From contig JAGSHP010000312.1 of NCBI GenBank assembly GCA_029855925.1, positions 1-6,246 on the forward strand: 6,246 bases of DNA. Reading direction: 5' to 3'. Positions 1 to 5,477 of the stretch are shown in pieces. The notes beneath the pieces were generated by a model. That model made no database searches. It saw only the letters and a list, made by a program, of their open reading frames with translations, and was not told where the DNA came from. The number at the start of each line of letters is the position of its first letter. Position 1 is the first letter of the stretch. This stretch comes from Candidatus Thorarchaeota archaeon. Lineage in GTDB: Archaea; Asgardarchaeota; Thorarchaeia; Thorarchaeales; Thorarchaeaceae. The translations under genes and the position numbers were made by a program.

Positions 1-1
1 C

Positions 2-934
2 ATGTGCACTGACGACCGCAACACGCTGGACCTCATCTCGAAGGGTCATATTGACTCCATGATCCGAGATGCCATTGCACTGGGTATCGACCCCGTTCTT
101 GCCATCAAGGTTGCGACAATTTCAACCGCTCGTCACTACGGTCTGCAATATGTGGGTGCAGTCGCTCCGGGCTATCACGCAGATCTTGCGGTGCTGGGGT
201 CTCTGGAGAAAGTCGATGTCAAGATGGTCTTCAAGCAGGGCACGCTGGTGGCAAAGGATGGGAAGATGGTCCGCGAGTTTGGGACCCAGGAGGAACCTCG
301 ACTCAGGCGCTCTGTCAACATCCACTGGCTGGAGCCTGAGGACTTTCGCATCGAGGCTCGGGGGGATCACATGAACGTGATCGGGATGATTCCACATCAA
401 TTAATCACCGAACGGTTGATTGAGGAGACCCGAATAGTAGACGGACTTGCTGTGCCTGACATTGACCGGGACTTGGCTAAGATAGCTATCATTGAACGTC
501 ACAATGCCACCGCTCCGCATGCTATTGGCTTTGTGAAGGGTACAGGCATTAAGGAGGGCGCAATGGTCTCGTCGATAGCGCACGACAGTCACAATATTGT
601 CGCAGTCGCCACAAACGATCACGACCTGATTGAGTCTGCGATTCAGATTGTCAGAATGCAGGGTGGTATTGCAATTGTTCGTGATGGACAGGTGATTTCA
701 TCCCTGCCCCTCCCGATTGCAGGACTAATGTCCGACAAGCCGATTGAGGAGGTCAGCGAGAAGCTGAAGGAGCTGAAGGAGGCTGCTCATGAGATAGGGA
801 GTACTCTTGACGAGCCGTTCATGGCAATGGCGTTTCTATCGTTGCCCGTGATTCCTAAGCTTAAGATCACAGACCGTGGTCTCGTCGATGTGGAGAAGTT
901 CCGACTCATCGACCTCTTTGATGTCTCCGAATAG
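2..934 (+). CDS. ade: Adenine deaminase, C-terminal half (5' end cut by window edge)
   Basis: Adenine deaminase hydrolyses adenine to hypoxanthine and ammonia in purine salvage; it is a cytosolic metal-dependent amidohydrolase. The 310 visible residues match the second half of the family, whose members are usually about 570-590 residues. Residues 2-6 (CTDDR) carry the metal-site/catalytic Asp of the amidohydrolase barrel. GHID (15-18) and the PGYHADL turn (56-62) lead into the beta-sandwich. ERHNAT (165-170), the AHDSHNI block (193-199), TND (204-206), LPLPIAGLMSD (235-245) and LPVIPKL...TDRGLVDVEKF (281-300) are hallmarks of the Ade-specific C-terminal domain. The ATG at position 2 is not the real start: it falls in mid-barrel, so the gene begins upstream of the window. 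The frame is intact to TAG at 932-934. It converges on the zinc-ribbon operon across a 27-bp gap. Family assignment is firm; activity is inferred from the family. Confidence 0.95.
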   Translation: MCTDDRNTLDLISKGHIDSMIRDAIALGIDPVLAIKVATISTARHYGLQYVGAVAPGYHADLAVLGSLEKVDVKMVFKQGTLVAKDGKMVREFGTQEEPRLRRSVNIHWLEPEDFRIEARGDHMNVIGMIPHQLITERLIEETRIVDGLAVPDIDRDLAKIAIIERHNATAPHAIGFVKGTGIKEGAMVSSIAHDSHNIVAVATNDHDLIESAIQIVRMQGGIAIVRDGQVISSLPLPIAGLMSDKPIEEVSEKLKELKEAAHEIGSTLDEPFMAMAFLSLPVIPKLKITDRGLVDVEKFRLIDLFDVSE

Positions 935-961
935 AGCCTTGGAGGTGCAGCACCGCCCCCG
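935..961. other. Short convergent intergenic gap with GGTGC-A-GCACC inverted repeat
   Basis: Only 27 bp separate the stops of ade (+) and the zinc-ribbon gene (-). The gap holds a perfect 5-bp inverted repeat, GGTGC/GCACC (944-948 and 950-954), around a single A, followed by a C-rich run. A 1-nt loop is too tight for a normal hairpin. There is no T-run on either strand, so it is not a convincing terminator; it could be a protein-binding palindrome or chance. Confidence 0.3.
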
Positions 962-1813
962 CTAGTGAGGAGCGTGCTGTCCCTCTGACATCCTCCTTAT
1001 CTCTTCTTGTGCAAATTTGTACTGCTTGTACTTCTTGTATCCTGTGCGAATGGCCAGTAGGGCGCCCGTGAATATCAAAGTGACAGCCACGAGAAATGCT
1101 CCAAGAAATACAGCCACAATTGTCGTATCTGGGAGAGATAGAAGATTGAAGAATAGCCCCCTAAACACAAGATACGCCACCTCAATTACCAGAAGTATCA
1201 ACAGGATAATCCCTGAGCTGAGTTGCCGTTCGTGAATGTACACCTGGAGTGCTACTTGCATTACTACGGCTGATAGAACATTGCCAAGTATGCTGAGGAT
1301 GATCATGAGGTCGCCGGGGAAGAAGTAGTATGGAATATTGCCCGCCTGCCCCCAAGGAGTGAAGTACTGCAGGTAGAATAGCGTCAGGACAAAGATGAGT
1401 TCGAGGATCATCAGCATGATGCCGCCAAGACCAGTTATTCTGAGAATGACATTGTCTATGTGGTCTGCCCAGTCCATGTTAGTGAGTCTTTGATACTCCT
1501 CATCCAGCGGCTTAGCCCATTGACTGGCTGCGACACAGGATGGCTTACGGCAATTCACTATAGTGAGCAACTTCCCACCATAGTCCCCGACCCGTTTCTC
1601 CATGCACTCCTCACAGATCAGGTCGCCACAGACGTGACAGACACCCTTTGCCAGTCGCCCAGGATGATTGACACAGTCTCGGCTCTGGCTGGATCCCAGT
1701 ACTGGACTGCCGCAATACTCGCATCGATTGATCTTGTCGCTGTAGAGAATAGTGACCTGACCCCCACAGACCGGACACATGATTGTAGGTGGGTGATATC
1801 CGACATCTGACAA
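962..1813 (-). CDS. Zinc-ribbon/B-box-like membrane protein, four TM helices (283 aa)
   Basis: No specific function is recognised. The N-terminal soluble part has two zinc sites: a ribbon with C13-x2-C16 and C31-x2-C34, then a B-box-like finger with C47-x2-H50, C59-x2-C62, C67-x2-C70, and further Cys at 88 and 93. Four hydrophobic helices follow at about 129-150, 167-192, 198-222 and 231-255. The tail is short and basic (YKKYKQYKF), suggesting the C-terminus lies in the cytoplasm. The start is TTG (1811-1813): a perfect AGGAGG lies 8 nt upstream, and the nearest ATG (1804-1806) is in another frame. The gene sits 2 bp after the stop of the 500-residue gene, which carries the same zinc module, so the two are very likely co-transcribed and translationally coupled. 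B-box-like fingers usually mediate protein-protein contacts, so a membrane scaffold or sensor role is plausible but only inferred. Confidence 0.88.
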   Translation of the reverse strand: MSDVGYHPPTIMCPVCGGQVTILYSDKINRCEYCGSPVLGSSQSRDCVNHPGRLAKGVCHVCGDLICEECMEKRVGDYGGKLLTIVNCRKPSCVAASQWAKPLDEEYQRLTNMDWADHIDNVILRITGLGGIMLMILELIFVLTLFYLQYFTPWGQAGNIPYYFFPGDLMIILSILGNVLSAVVMQVALQVYIHERQLSSGIILLILLVIEVAYLVFRGLFFNLLSLPDTTIVAVFLGAFLVAVTLIFTGALLAIRTGYKKYKQYKFAQEEIRRMSEGQHAPH

Positions 1814-1815
1814 GT

Positions 1816-3318
1816 CTAGGTCCTCCTAGTGTACTTTTGGTCAAGCTTTCTGACGCGTTCGTCATACCCTCGATAACGTCTAACCGTTTCTGCACCTGTG
1901 GATGGTTTGGAGTCCCACGGGCGATGCTCGGCTCTGATCGGGGTGACGGGAGTACGCACAGGCTTGCCAATAGTAATGCCCTTCTCTCGAGCCTCTGCAA
2001 GACTGATGAAATCCGTGTGACGAATGATTCTGACAGCCTGGATGGTCACGCTCACAAGACCCGCATAGAACAGGATTGGTATGATTATGATTCCTGCGGC
2101 CAACATTAGAACTGCAACAGCAACTGGAATTGCCACAATAATGAGAATGAGAACAAGCAGAGCTGAACCAGCATCGTTGTTTCCACCCCCACGTGAACTA
2201 CCTTTGGCCATGCTCGCGGCAACTCTAAAGCCGATCTCCAGTACGTACCTCATGGACCTGGCATAACCCGCAAGAAATCTCTTGTAGAGTCCGCCAATCT
2301 TCTCAAATCTGCCTCCAGCTTGAGAGAAGAGCTCGTCAATTGGAATCACGAGTGATGCAGTTGTCACGGCCGGGCGATAGCGACCCTCAAAGCACTTTTC
2401 GCACAAGAAGATGGTTGACCCATGCCAGCGCTCATCAACTGGGGGTTCCTGAGCTGTGAGACATCGCCTGCAGAAGTGTTCACCGCACACCGCACAAGTT
2501 GTTGCAGCAAGGTACTCTGGATGATTCTTGCAAGGTACAAAGACGCTACTGACCCCGAGTGTCACACCGCAATACTGACACTTGACCGTGTTGTCCGAAG
2601 CGACCTCGGTGAGGGGAGTTGCGCCCCCACAGTTGGAGCACAGAATTGCCATACCCTCTTTCGTCTCAATCTTTCTGACTTCTAGGATGTGTTTCTCCTC
2701 TTCTGGAGACAACGGTTGACCATCCGGTCCAACTATTCTTGGTTCAAGTGGACTGGGGAGAACACCCCGCTCGATCAGCATGGCTCTCTTCTTGTCGCGT
2801 ACGATTTCAACACCCGGCGGCGGTACCACCTTGTCCCACCGCACGATGAGATAGAGCGCGAACGCTGACTCGATGATCATAATGCCTGCCGCGAGATTTC
2901 CAATGAATACATCGATGGTCATCCCAAAGAACGGAAATGACCAGTGGTATCCGATCCCTCTCCAGTAGAGAAAGTACCCACTTAATATAACTGCGAACAG
3001 GCTGTAGAGTATCTGGGCAATGACAGCGTTTCTGCGAAGGTCGTCCACATAGTTCCCGATGACCAGCCCAGGAACGGCCACGCCGAAGAGCAACAGTAGT
3101 GTATAGACAAGACCCATGTCAGCAATCTGAGGAACACCATAAGCCCATGCCACAAAGAGGCCAATACTTGCAAGAAGTCCGAAGAACCCAAATAGCATCT
3201 GCGTGAGTCCAATGAATCTCAGACCTCGCGGGCGGTCAAGTATAGTATCCATTGTATTGTCAGATTCCAACTCTCTCAACTCGTTCTTGTACGCGCTAAC
3301 GAACCTGGAATATGACAT
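1816..3318 (-). CDS. Large membrane protein with central zinc-ribbon/B-box-like module (500 aa)
   Basis: No named family is recognised. Order of parts: a polar N-terminus (1-32); four hydrophobic helices at about 36-59, 67-88, 98-118 and 133-159; a long soluble region (160-380); two closely spaced, very hydrophobic helices (about 385-407 and 408-430); and a basic tail rich in Arg/Lys (431-500). The soluble region holds a zinc ribbon (C227-x2-C230, C247-x2-C250) and a B-box-like finger (C263-x2-H266, C275-x2-C278, C283-x2-C286, C306-x2-C309). A Gly/Ser/Asn linker (373-385) precedes the last helix pair. It is the first gene of a two-gene operon with the 283-residue paralogue. The ATG at 3318 has only a weak, close GGCGGAAG upstream; Met23 (ATG at 3252-3250) is an alternative start that still leaves all helices intact. 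The zinc module probably faces the cytoplasm. A scaffold or sensor role is inference. Confidence 0.88.
   Translation of the reverse strand: MSYSRFVSAYKNELRELESDNTMDTILDRPRGLRFIGLTQMLFGFFGLLASIGLFVAWAYGVPQIADMGLVYTLLLLFGVAVPGLVIGNYVDDLRRNAVIAQILYSLFAVILSGYFLYWRGIGYHWSFPFFGMTIDVFIGNLAAGIMIIESAFALYLIVRWDKVVPPPGVEIVRDKKRAMLIERGVLPSPLEPRIVGPDGQPLSPEEEKHILEVRKIETKEGMAILCSNCGGATPLTEVASDNTVKCQYCGVTLGVSSVFVPCKNHPEYLAATTCAVCGEHFCRRCLTAQEPPVDERWHGSTIFLCEKCFEGRYRPAVTTASLVIPIDELFSQAGGRFEKIGGLYKRFLAGYARSMRYVLEIGFRVAASMAKGSSRGGGNNDAGSALLVLILIIVAIPVAVAVLMLAAGIIIIPILFYAGLVSVTIQAVRIIRHTDFISLAEAREKGITIGKPVRTPVTPIRAEHRPWDSKPSTGAETVRRYRGYDERVRKLDQKYTRRT
1822..1827 (-). promoter_or_regulatory. Ribosome binding site AGGAGG deciding a TTG start
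   Basis: On the minus strand AGGAGG lies 8 nt before TTG (1813-1811). It sits inside the last codons of the upstream gene, whose TAG stop is at 1818-1816. This supports TTG as the true start of the 283-residue protein and suggests translational coupling. Confidence 0.8.
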
Positions 3319-3332
3319 CTTCCGCCAACTTG

Positions 3333-3340
3333 CTTTTTAT
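3333..3340 (-). promoter_or_regulatory. Possible secondary TATA element ATAAAAAG for the minus-strand operon
   Basis: On the minus strand ATAAAAAG lies just upstream of the ATG at 3318. With normal archaeal spacing (about 25 bp) it would start transcription near 3310, inside the annotated frame. It would then serve only the internal Met23 start. It is a weaker candidate than the upstream TTATAAATT. Confidence 0.3.
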
Positions 3341-3385
3341 CTTTGTGGACAGAGTGAGCCTCTCATTGCCCTCGCCTGACCAACC

Positions 3386-3394
3386 AATTTATAA
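3386..3394. promoter_or_regulatory. TATA box readable on both strands in the divergent promoter region
   Basis: The stretch reads AATTTATAA on the plus strand and TTATAAATT on the minus strand, both close to the archaeal TATA consensus. For the plus-strand VIT-like gene (ATG 3443) it predicts a start near 3415-3420 and a leader of about 25 nt. For the minus-strand operon (ATG 3318) it predicts a start near 3364 and a leader of about 46 nt. There is no clear BRE purine run on either side, so the preferred direction cannot be settled by eye. The whole space between the two genes is only 124 bp. Confidence 0.6.
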
Positions 3395-3442
3395 CCTGTA
3401 CTCTCTCAGGCACTGATACACATCACTTAGCGAAATGAGGTC

Positions 3443-4102
3443 ATGAAACCTTTGAGTCATTCTGATGACGATTCTAGAACCGACCCGCATCTTGGTCGTG
3501 TCGAGAAAATTATGCGTGCTCTCGAATTGACACAGGGCGTTGAGATCGCACGACGGTACCTGGCAATGAATGCATTTGATGGAGCATTGACCATGCTTGG
3601 TCTCATAATGGGCGGTCTTCTGACCATCGACACAGCAAATCCCACCCCCGGGTTCAATGCAATCTTGCTTGCTGCTCTGGGTACAAGCATTGCTATGGCG
3701 GTCTCAGGGCTCAGCGGCTCGTATCTTGCCGAGTCAGCAGAACGCGAGCGTGAGGTTGAAGAGATAGGCAAGGCAATGCTCACAGATATGAGCCACTCTA
3801 TGTATGCCAAGGCGTCTAGGACAACCTCCGTTGTTGTCGCACTGGTCGATGGACTGTCACCTGCAGTCGCAGCACTGATCATCATGGTGCCGTTGTTACT
3901 CGTTCCTGCGGGCATTCTCGAATGGCATCTATCATTCCTTCTTGCCATAGGAATCTCCATGCTGCTGCTCTTTGTGCTGGGACTATTCTTGGGGTCGGTC
4001 TCAAGGAAGAGCATCTGGGGATACGGCATGAAGACCCTGTTTGCTGGCATCCTGACCGCACTCCTGCTGTTCGTGGTTGCAATGCTAACTGGTGGTGGTT
4101 AG
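3443..4102 (+). CDS. VIT1/CCC1-family (TIGR00267-like) five-helix membrane protein
   Basis: The VIT1/CCC1 family contains iron/manganese transporters; the archaeal TIGR00267-type branch is uncharacterised, so metal transport is inferred. The signature ARRYLAMNAFDGALTMLG (36-53) opens helix 1, with Asp46 in a position like the transport-site Asp of VIT1. Five hydrophobic helices are visible at about 44-61, 72-93, 128-154, 162-184 and 198-217, as expected for the fold. Helix 2 runs into an acidic/basic stretch, AESAEREREVEEIGKAM (96-112), comparable to the extended helix of VIT proteins but without the long metal-binding insert of plant or fungal members. The first about 25 residues are polar and look like an N-terminal extension. 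ATG 3443 was chosen because GAGGT precedes it, though only 1 nt away; Met24 (ATG 3512) is the alternative. It is transcribed away from the zinc-module operon. Confidence 0.88.
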   Translation: MKPLSHSDDDSRTDPHLGRVEKIMRALELTQGVEIARRYLAMNAFDGALTMLGLIMGGLLTIDTANPTPGFNAILLAALGTSIAMAVSGLSGSYLAESAEREREVEEIGKAMLTDMSHSMYAKASRTTSVVVALVDGLSPAVAALIIMVPLLLVPAGILEWHLSFLLAIGISMLLLFVLGLFLGSVSRKSIWGYGMKTLFAGILTALLLFVVAMLTGGG

Positions 4103-4127
4103 AATCTGACTCTATCCATTCAAGATT

Positions 4128-4153
4128 CCTAGTCGATATCAGTTCAAACTAGG
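4128..4153 (+). other. Inverted repeat CCTAGT...ACTAGG downstream of the VIT-like gene
   Basis: CCTAGT (4128-4133) and ACTAGG (4148-4153) are exact reverse complements separated by 14 nt, 25 nt after the VIT-like stop. They could form a 6-bp stem at the end of that transcript. No T-run follows, so an intrinsic terminator is not supported; a 6-bp match is also within chance. The rest of 4103-4298 shows no convincing gene. Confidence 0.25.
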
Positions 4154-4286
4154 GCTGCCATCACGGGGATGTCCTGTCATTTCCACGGGAGCATGCCCAA
4201 ACCACACAGTCGGATGCAGATGTCCTTGGCTTCCCTGTCCATGTGGGAAAGTATGATAAGAGGGAACTACTATCAATAGACAATGC

Positions 4287-4293
4287 GGAGGTG
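4287..4293 (+). promoter_or_regulatory. Strong Shine-Dalgarno GGAGGTG in front of a CTG start
   Basis: GGAGGTG is a near-perfect anti-16S match and lies 5 nt before CTG at 4299-4301, the first codon of the gelsolin-like frame. No ATG, GTG or TTG occurs in that frame between the in-frame stop at 4257-4259 and the conserved domain, so this site largely decides the start. Confidence 0.65.
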
Positions 4294-4298
4294 CTCTT

Positions 4299-4574
4299 CT
4301 GACGATTGAACGATTCGAGGTAGACTCGCGTGCTAAGCTCATTTCATCTGGAGAGTCGGTTGATTCTCTCGATTCATCAAAGGTCCTAGTCTTCATCGAT
4401 CATGACGAGAAGGTGATCTATCTCTGGCGTGGAAGAAAGGCTGACGTAGTGAAAAAGCTCGTTGGAACAAGGGTCGCAGCCAAACTCAGCCACACTTATC
4501 CCGACTATCGAATTCGTCCAATAGGAGAAGGAAGCGAACCAGCCGCGTTCAAAGCACTTCTTGCGGAGAAATAG
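4299..4574 (+). CDS. Single gelsolin-like domain protein (91 aa), apparent CTG start
   Basis: The product is one gelsolin/villin-type repeat and nothing else. The core runs from about residue 24 to 90: strand KVLVFIDHD (28-36), strand VIYLWRGRKA (39-48, the family's characteristic 'hxhWxGxxA' centre), a helix VVKKLVGTRVAAKLSHTY (50-67), strand YRIRPIGEGSEP (70-81) and the closing FKALL (84-88). Gelsolin repeats bind actin and often calcium in eukaryotes, and Asgard gelsolins have been shown to modulate actin assembly; actin binding here is inferred. The Gly-Asp pair that often precedes the first core strand and helps bind calcium appears to be Ser-Ser (26-27). The start is unusual: CTG behind GGAGGTG, with no standard start codon available in frame. 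A sequencing error is the alternative. It lies between the VIT-like gene and an orphan protein, same strand. Domain call fairly sure; start uncertain. Confidence 0.8.
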   Translation: MTIERFEVDSRAKLISSGESVDSLDSSKVLVFIDHDEKVIYLWRGRKADVVKKLVGTRVAAKLSHTYPDYRIRPIGEGSEPAAFKALLAEK

Positions 4575-4676
4575 ATGACCAACTCGGATACTTGGTTGTC
4601 TTCCTTGTCTTCTTTGTGGGTGCACTCTGTATCCCTCTTTGCATCCTTGTGTCACAAGAAGTTTATAGGCGGATGA
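4575..4676 (+). CDS. Possible 33-residue small ORF directly after the gelsolin-like gene
   Basis: ATG 4575 abuts the gelsolin-like TAG, with GGAG (4565-4568) 6 nt upstream, a good Shine-Dalgarno spacing. The peptide is Ser/Leu-rich (WLSSLSSLWVHSVSLFASL) with a KK near the end, so it could be a short amphipathic or membrane peptide. Against it, the region is T-rich, which alone gives hydrophobic codons. A different frame reads as a better membrane helix, and the 3' end overlaps the TATA box of the next gene. Reported as a weak candidate only. Confidence 0.22.
   Translation: MTNSDTWLSSLSSLWVHSVSLFASLCHKKFIGG
4662..4669 (+). promoter_or_regulatory. TATA box TTTATAGG for the orphan gene
   Basis: TTTATAGG fits the archaeal TATA consensus and predicts a transcript start near 4690, about 20 nt before the TTG at 4711. 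A purine-rich CAAGAAG just upstream could serve as BRE. It suggests the following gene has its own promoter rather than relying on read-through from the gelsolin-like gene. Confidence 0.5.
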
Positions 4677-4699
4677 CACGTAGAATTATAGACTGCTCT

Positions 4700-4704
4700 A
4701 GGTG
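4700..4704 (+). promoter_or_regulatory. Ribosome binding site AGGTG favouring the TTG start at 4711
   Basis: AGGTG lies 6 nt before TTG 4711-4713. The in-frame GTG at 4702 overlaps this motif and has no Shine-Dalgarno of its own, so TTG is the better start. Confidence 0.5.
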
Positions 4705-4710
4705 TGTATC

Positions 4711-5439
4711 TTGGACAACAGTCAAGAAGGAACAAATCTTTTCATTGATCGAGAGCTTCGAAGGGTAGAGCTAGCCCTAGGCCCTGCCAAATATGTGTAC
4801 CCACTGAACTCCATTCCGGATAACCTTCTCCAGAATTTCTTGCGATTGTCCGACCTGCCGACAGACCCAGAGGTTGTCCTATCACGTTTCTACTCGCCAT
4901 CAATACCGACTGCCGATGTCTGCACAGTGAATCCCATGAGCCCCTTTCCCACGAACTGCGCGCCCAAGATTATGTTTCTCACGTTGAAAGACGATGTGTT
5001 GGAAAGGGAGATTGATGACATTGAGAGCAAGGTCTTATCTCTTCAGGGTAGGTCCTTTAAGGAGACCGTCCCAGAGCGTTTGGAGTTATTCCGAGACCTC
5101 TATCTCGATGAGTCAAAGATCGACCCTCATCGATTCGGCGCTGTGGAGATCTTTGGAGGCAAGACGTATCGAAACATGCTGAACGACCCCAGAGCAACAC
5201 TGGTCTTCCAATGGCTCGATGAAAAAATAGTCTCTCGCTGTGTCCAGTTGAACTGTATTGCTGAGATCGAGCCCCGAGGCAGCGTCTTCTATCGCTTCAT
5301 TCGAGCTCTACGTGCTCTTTTCACTCGAGACTATCTTGACCTACTTGGTAGAAAATATGCATGTGCCTACAAGTTCTGGATTTGTGAGAGCCAGGTCAAA
5401 GACCTTACAGATCCACAGGGGTTTGCCCTCTCAGAGTAG
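4711..5439 (+). CDS. Unrecognised soluble protein, 242 aa
   Basis: I do not recognise this family. No signal peptide or membrane helix is visible, so it is probably cytosolic. From the TTG start: a charged N-terminus (1-25), a Pro-rich stretch (SPSIPTADV, MSPFPTNCAP; 62-85), a strand IMFLTL (87-92), two charged amphipathic helices (93-110 and 115-134), then a mixed alpha/beta C-terminal part. Residues 142-170 (FGAVEIFGGKTYRNMLNDPR followed by ATLVFQWLD) faintly resemble the 'K-T-x-x-N-x-x-x-D-P-R-A-T-L-x-F' segment of FMN-binding split-barrel flavoproteins, but the rest does not clearly fit, so no function is assigned. Six Cys (71, 83, 177, 182, 218, 225) do not form a zinc motif. GTG 4702 would add three residues. 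It has its own TATA box and AGGTG. It converges on the oxidoreductase gene with 38 bp between stops. Length and protein-like composition make it a real gene. Confidence 0.82.
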   Translation: MDNSQEGTNLFIDRELRRVELALGPAKYVYPLNSIPDNLLQNFLRLSDLPTDPEVVLSRFYSPSIPTADVCTVNPMSPFPTNCAPKIMFLTLKDDVLEREIDDIESKVLSLQGRSFKETVPERLELFRDLYLDESKIDPHRFGAVEIFGGKTYRNMLNDPRATLVFQWLDEKIVSRCVQLNCIAEIEPRGSVFYRFIRALRALFTRDYLDLLGRKYACAYKFWICESQVKDLTDPQGFALSE

Positions 5440-5454
5440 ACTTGTCGGCAGACG

Positions 5455-5473
5455 GTAGGTGAGAGTCATCTAC
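5455..5473 (+). terminator. Hairpin in the convergent gap, possible transcript end
   Basis: GTAGGTGA (5455-5462) pairs with TCATCTAC (5466-5473) across the whole 8 bp, counting one G-U pair, with a GAG loop. It nearly fills the second half of the 38-bp gap between two convergent stops. On the minus strand the same element has one A-C mismatch, so it would be better for the plus-strand transcript. There is no U-run after it, and archaeal termination usually depends on U-runs, so the role is tentative. Confidence 0.35.
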
Positions 5474-5477
5474 TGCA

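Noticed and set aside
1611..2000. Minus-strand 129-residue frame spanning the junction of the two zinc-module genes
   Set aside because: It is out of frame with both real genes, which have conserved Cys motifs and membrane helices across the same bases.
3457..4050. Long minus-strand frame (197 aa) opposite the VIT-like gene
   Set aside because: It is antisense to a clear five-helix membrane protein; its Ser/Arg/Pro-rich composition is typical of a shadow frame, and it has no motif or SD.
4193..4279. Plus-strand 28-residue frame starting ATG 4193 after GGGAG
   Set aside because: GGGAG is only 1 nt from the ATG, and the peptide (Met/Ser-rich) has no feature; frames this short are expected by chance.
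4103..4298. Possible upstream part of the gelsolin-like protein or a second repeat
   Set aside because: In-frame TAA at 4257-4259 closes the frame, and no other frame there reads as a gelsolin repeat.
4139..4396. Minus-strand frame of 85 aa in the intergenic region before the gelsolin-like gene
   Set aside because: It overlaps the SD and start of the gelsolin-like gene, has no recognisable domain and has low-complexity, shadow-like composition.
4386..4679. Minus-strand frame of 97 aa over the gelsolin-like gene
   Set aside because: The plus strand encodes a recognisable gelsolin repeat over the same bases; the antisense product has no family features.
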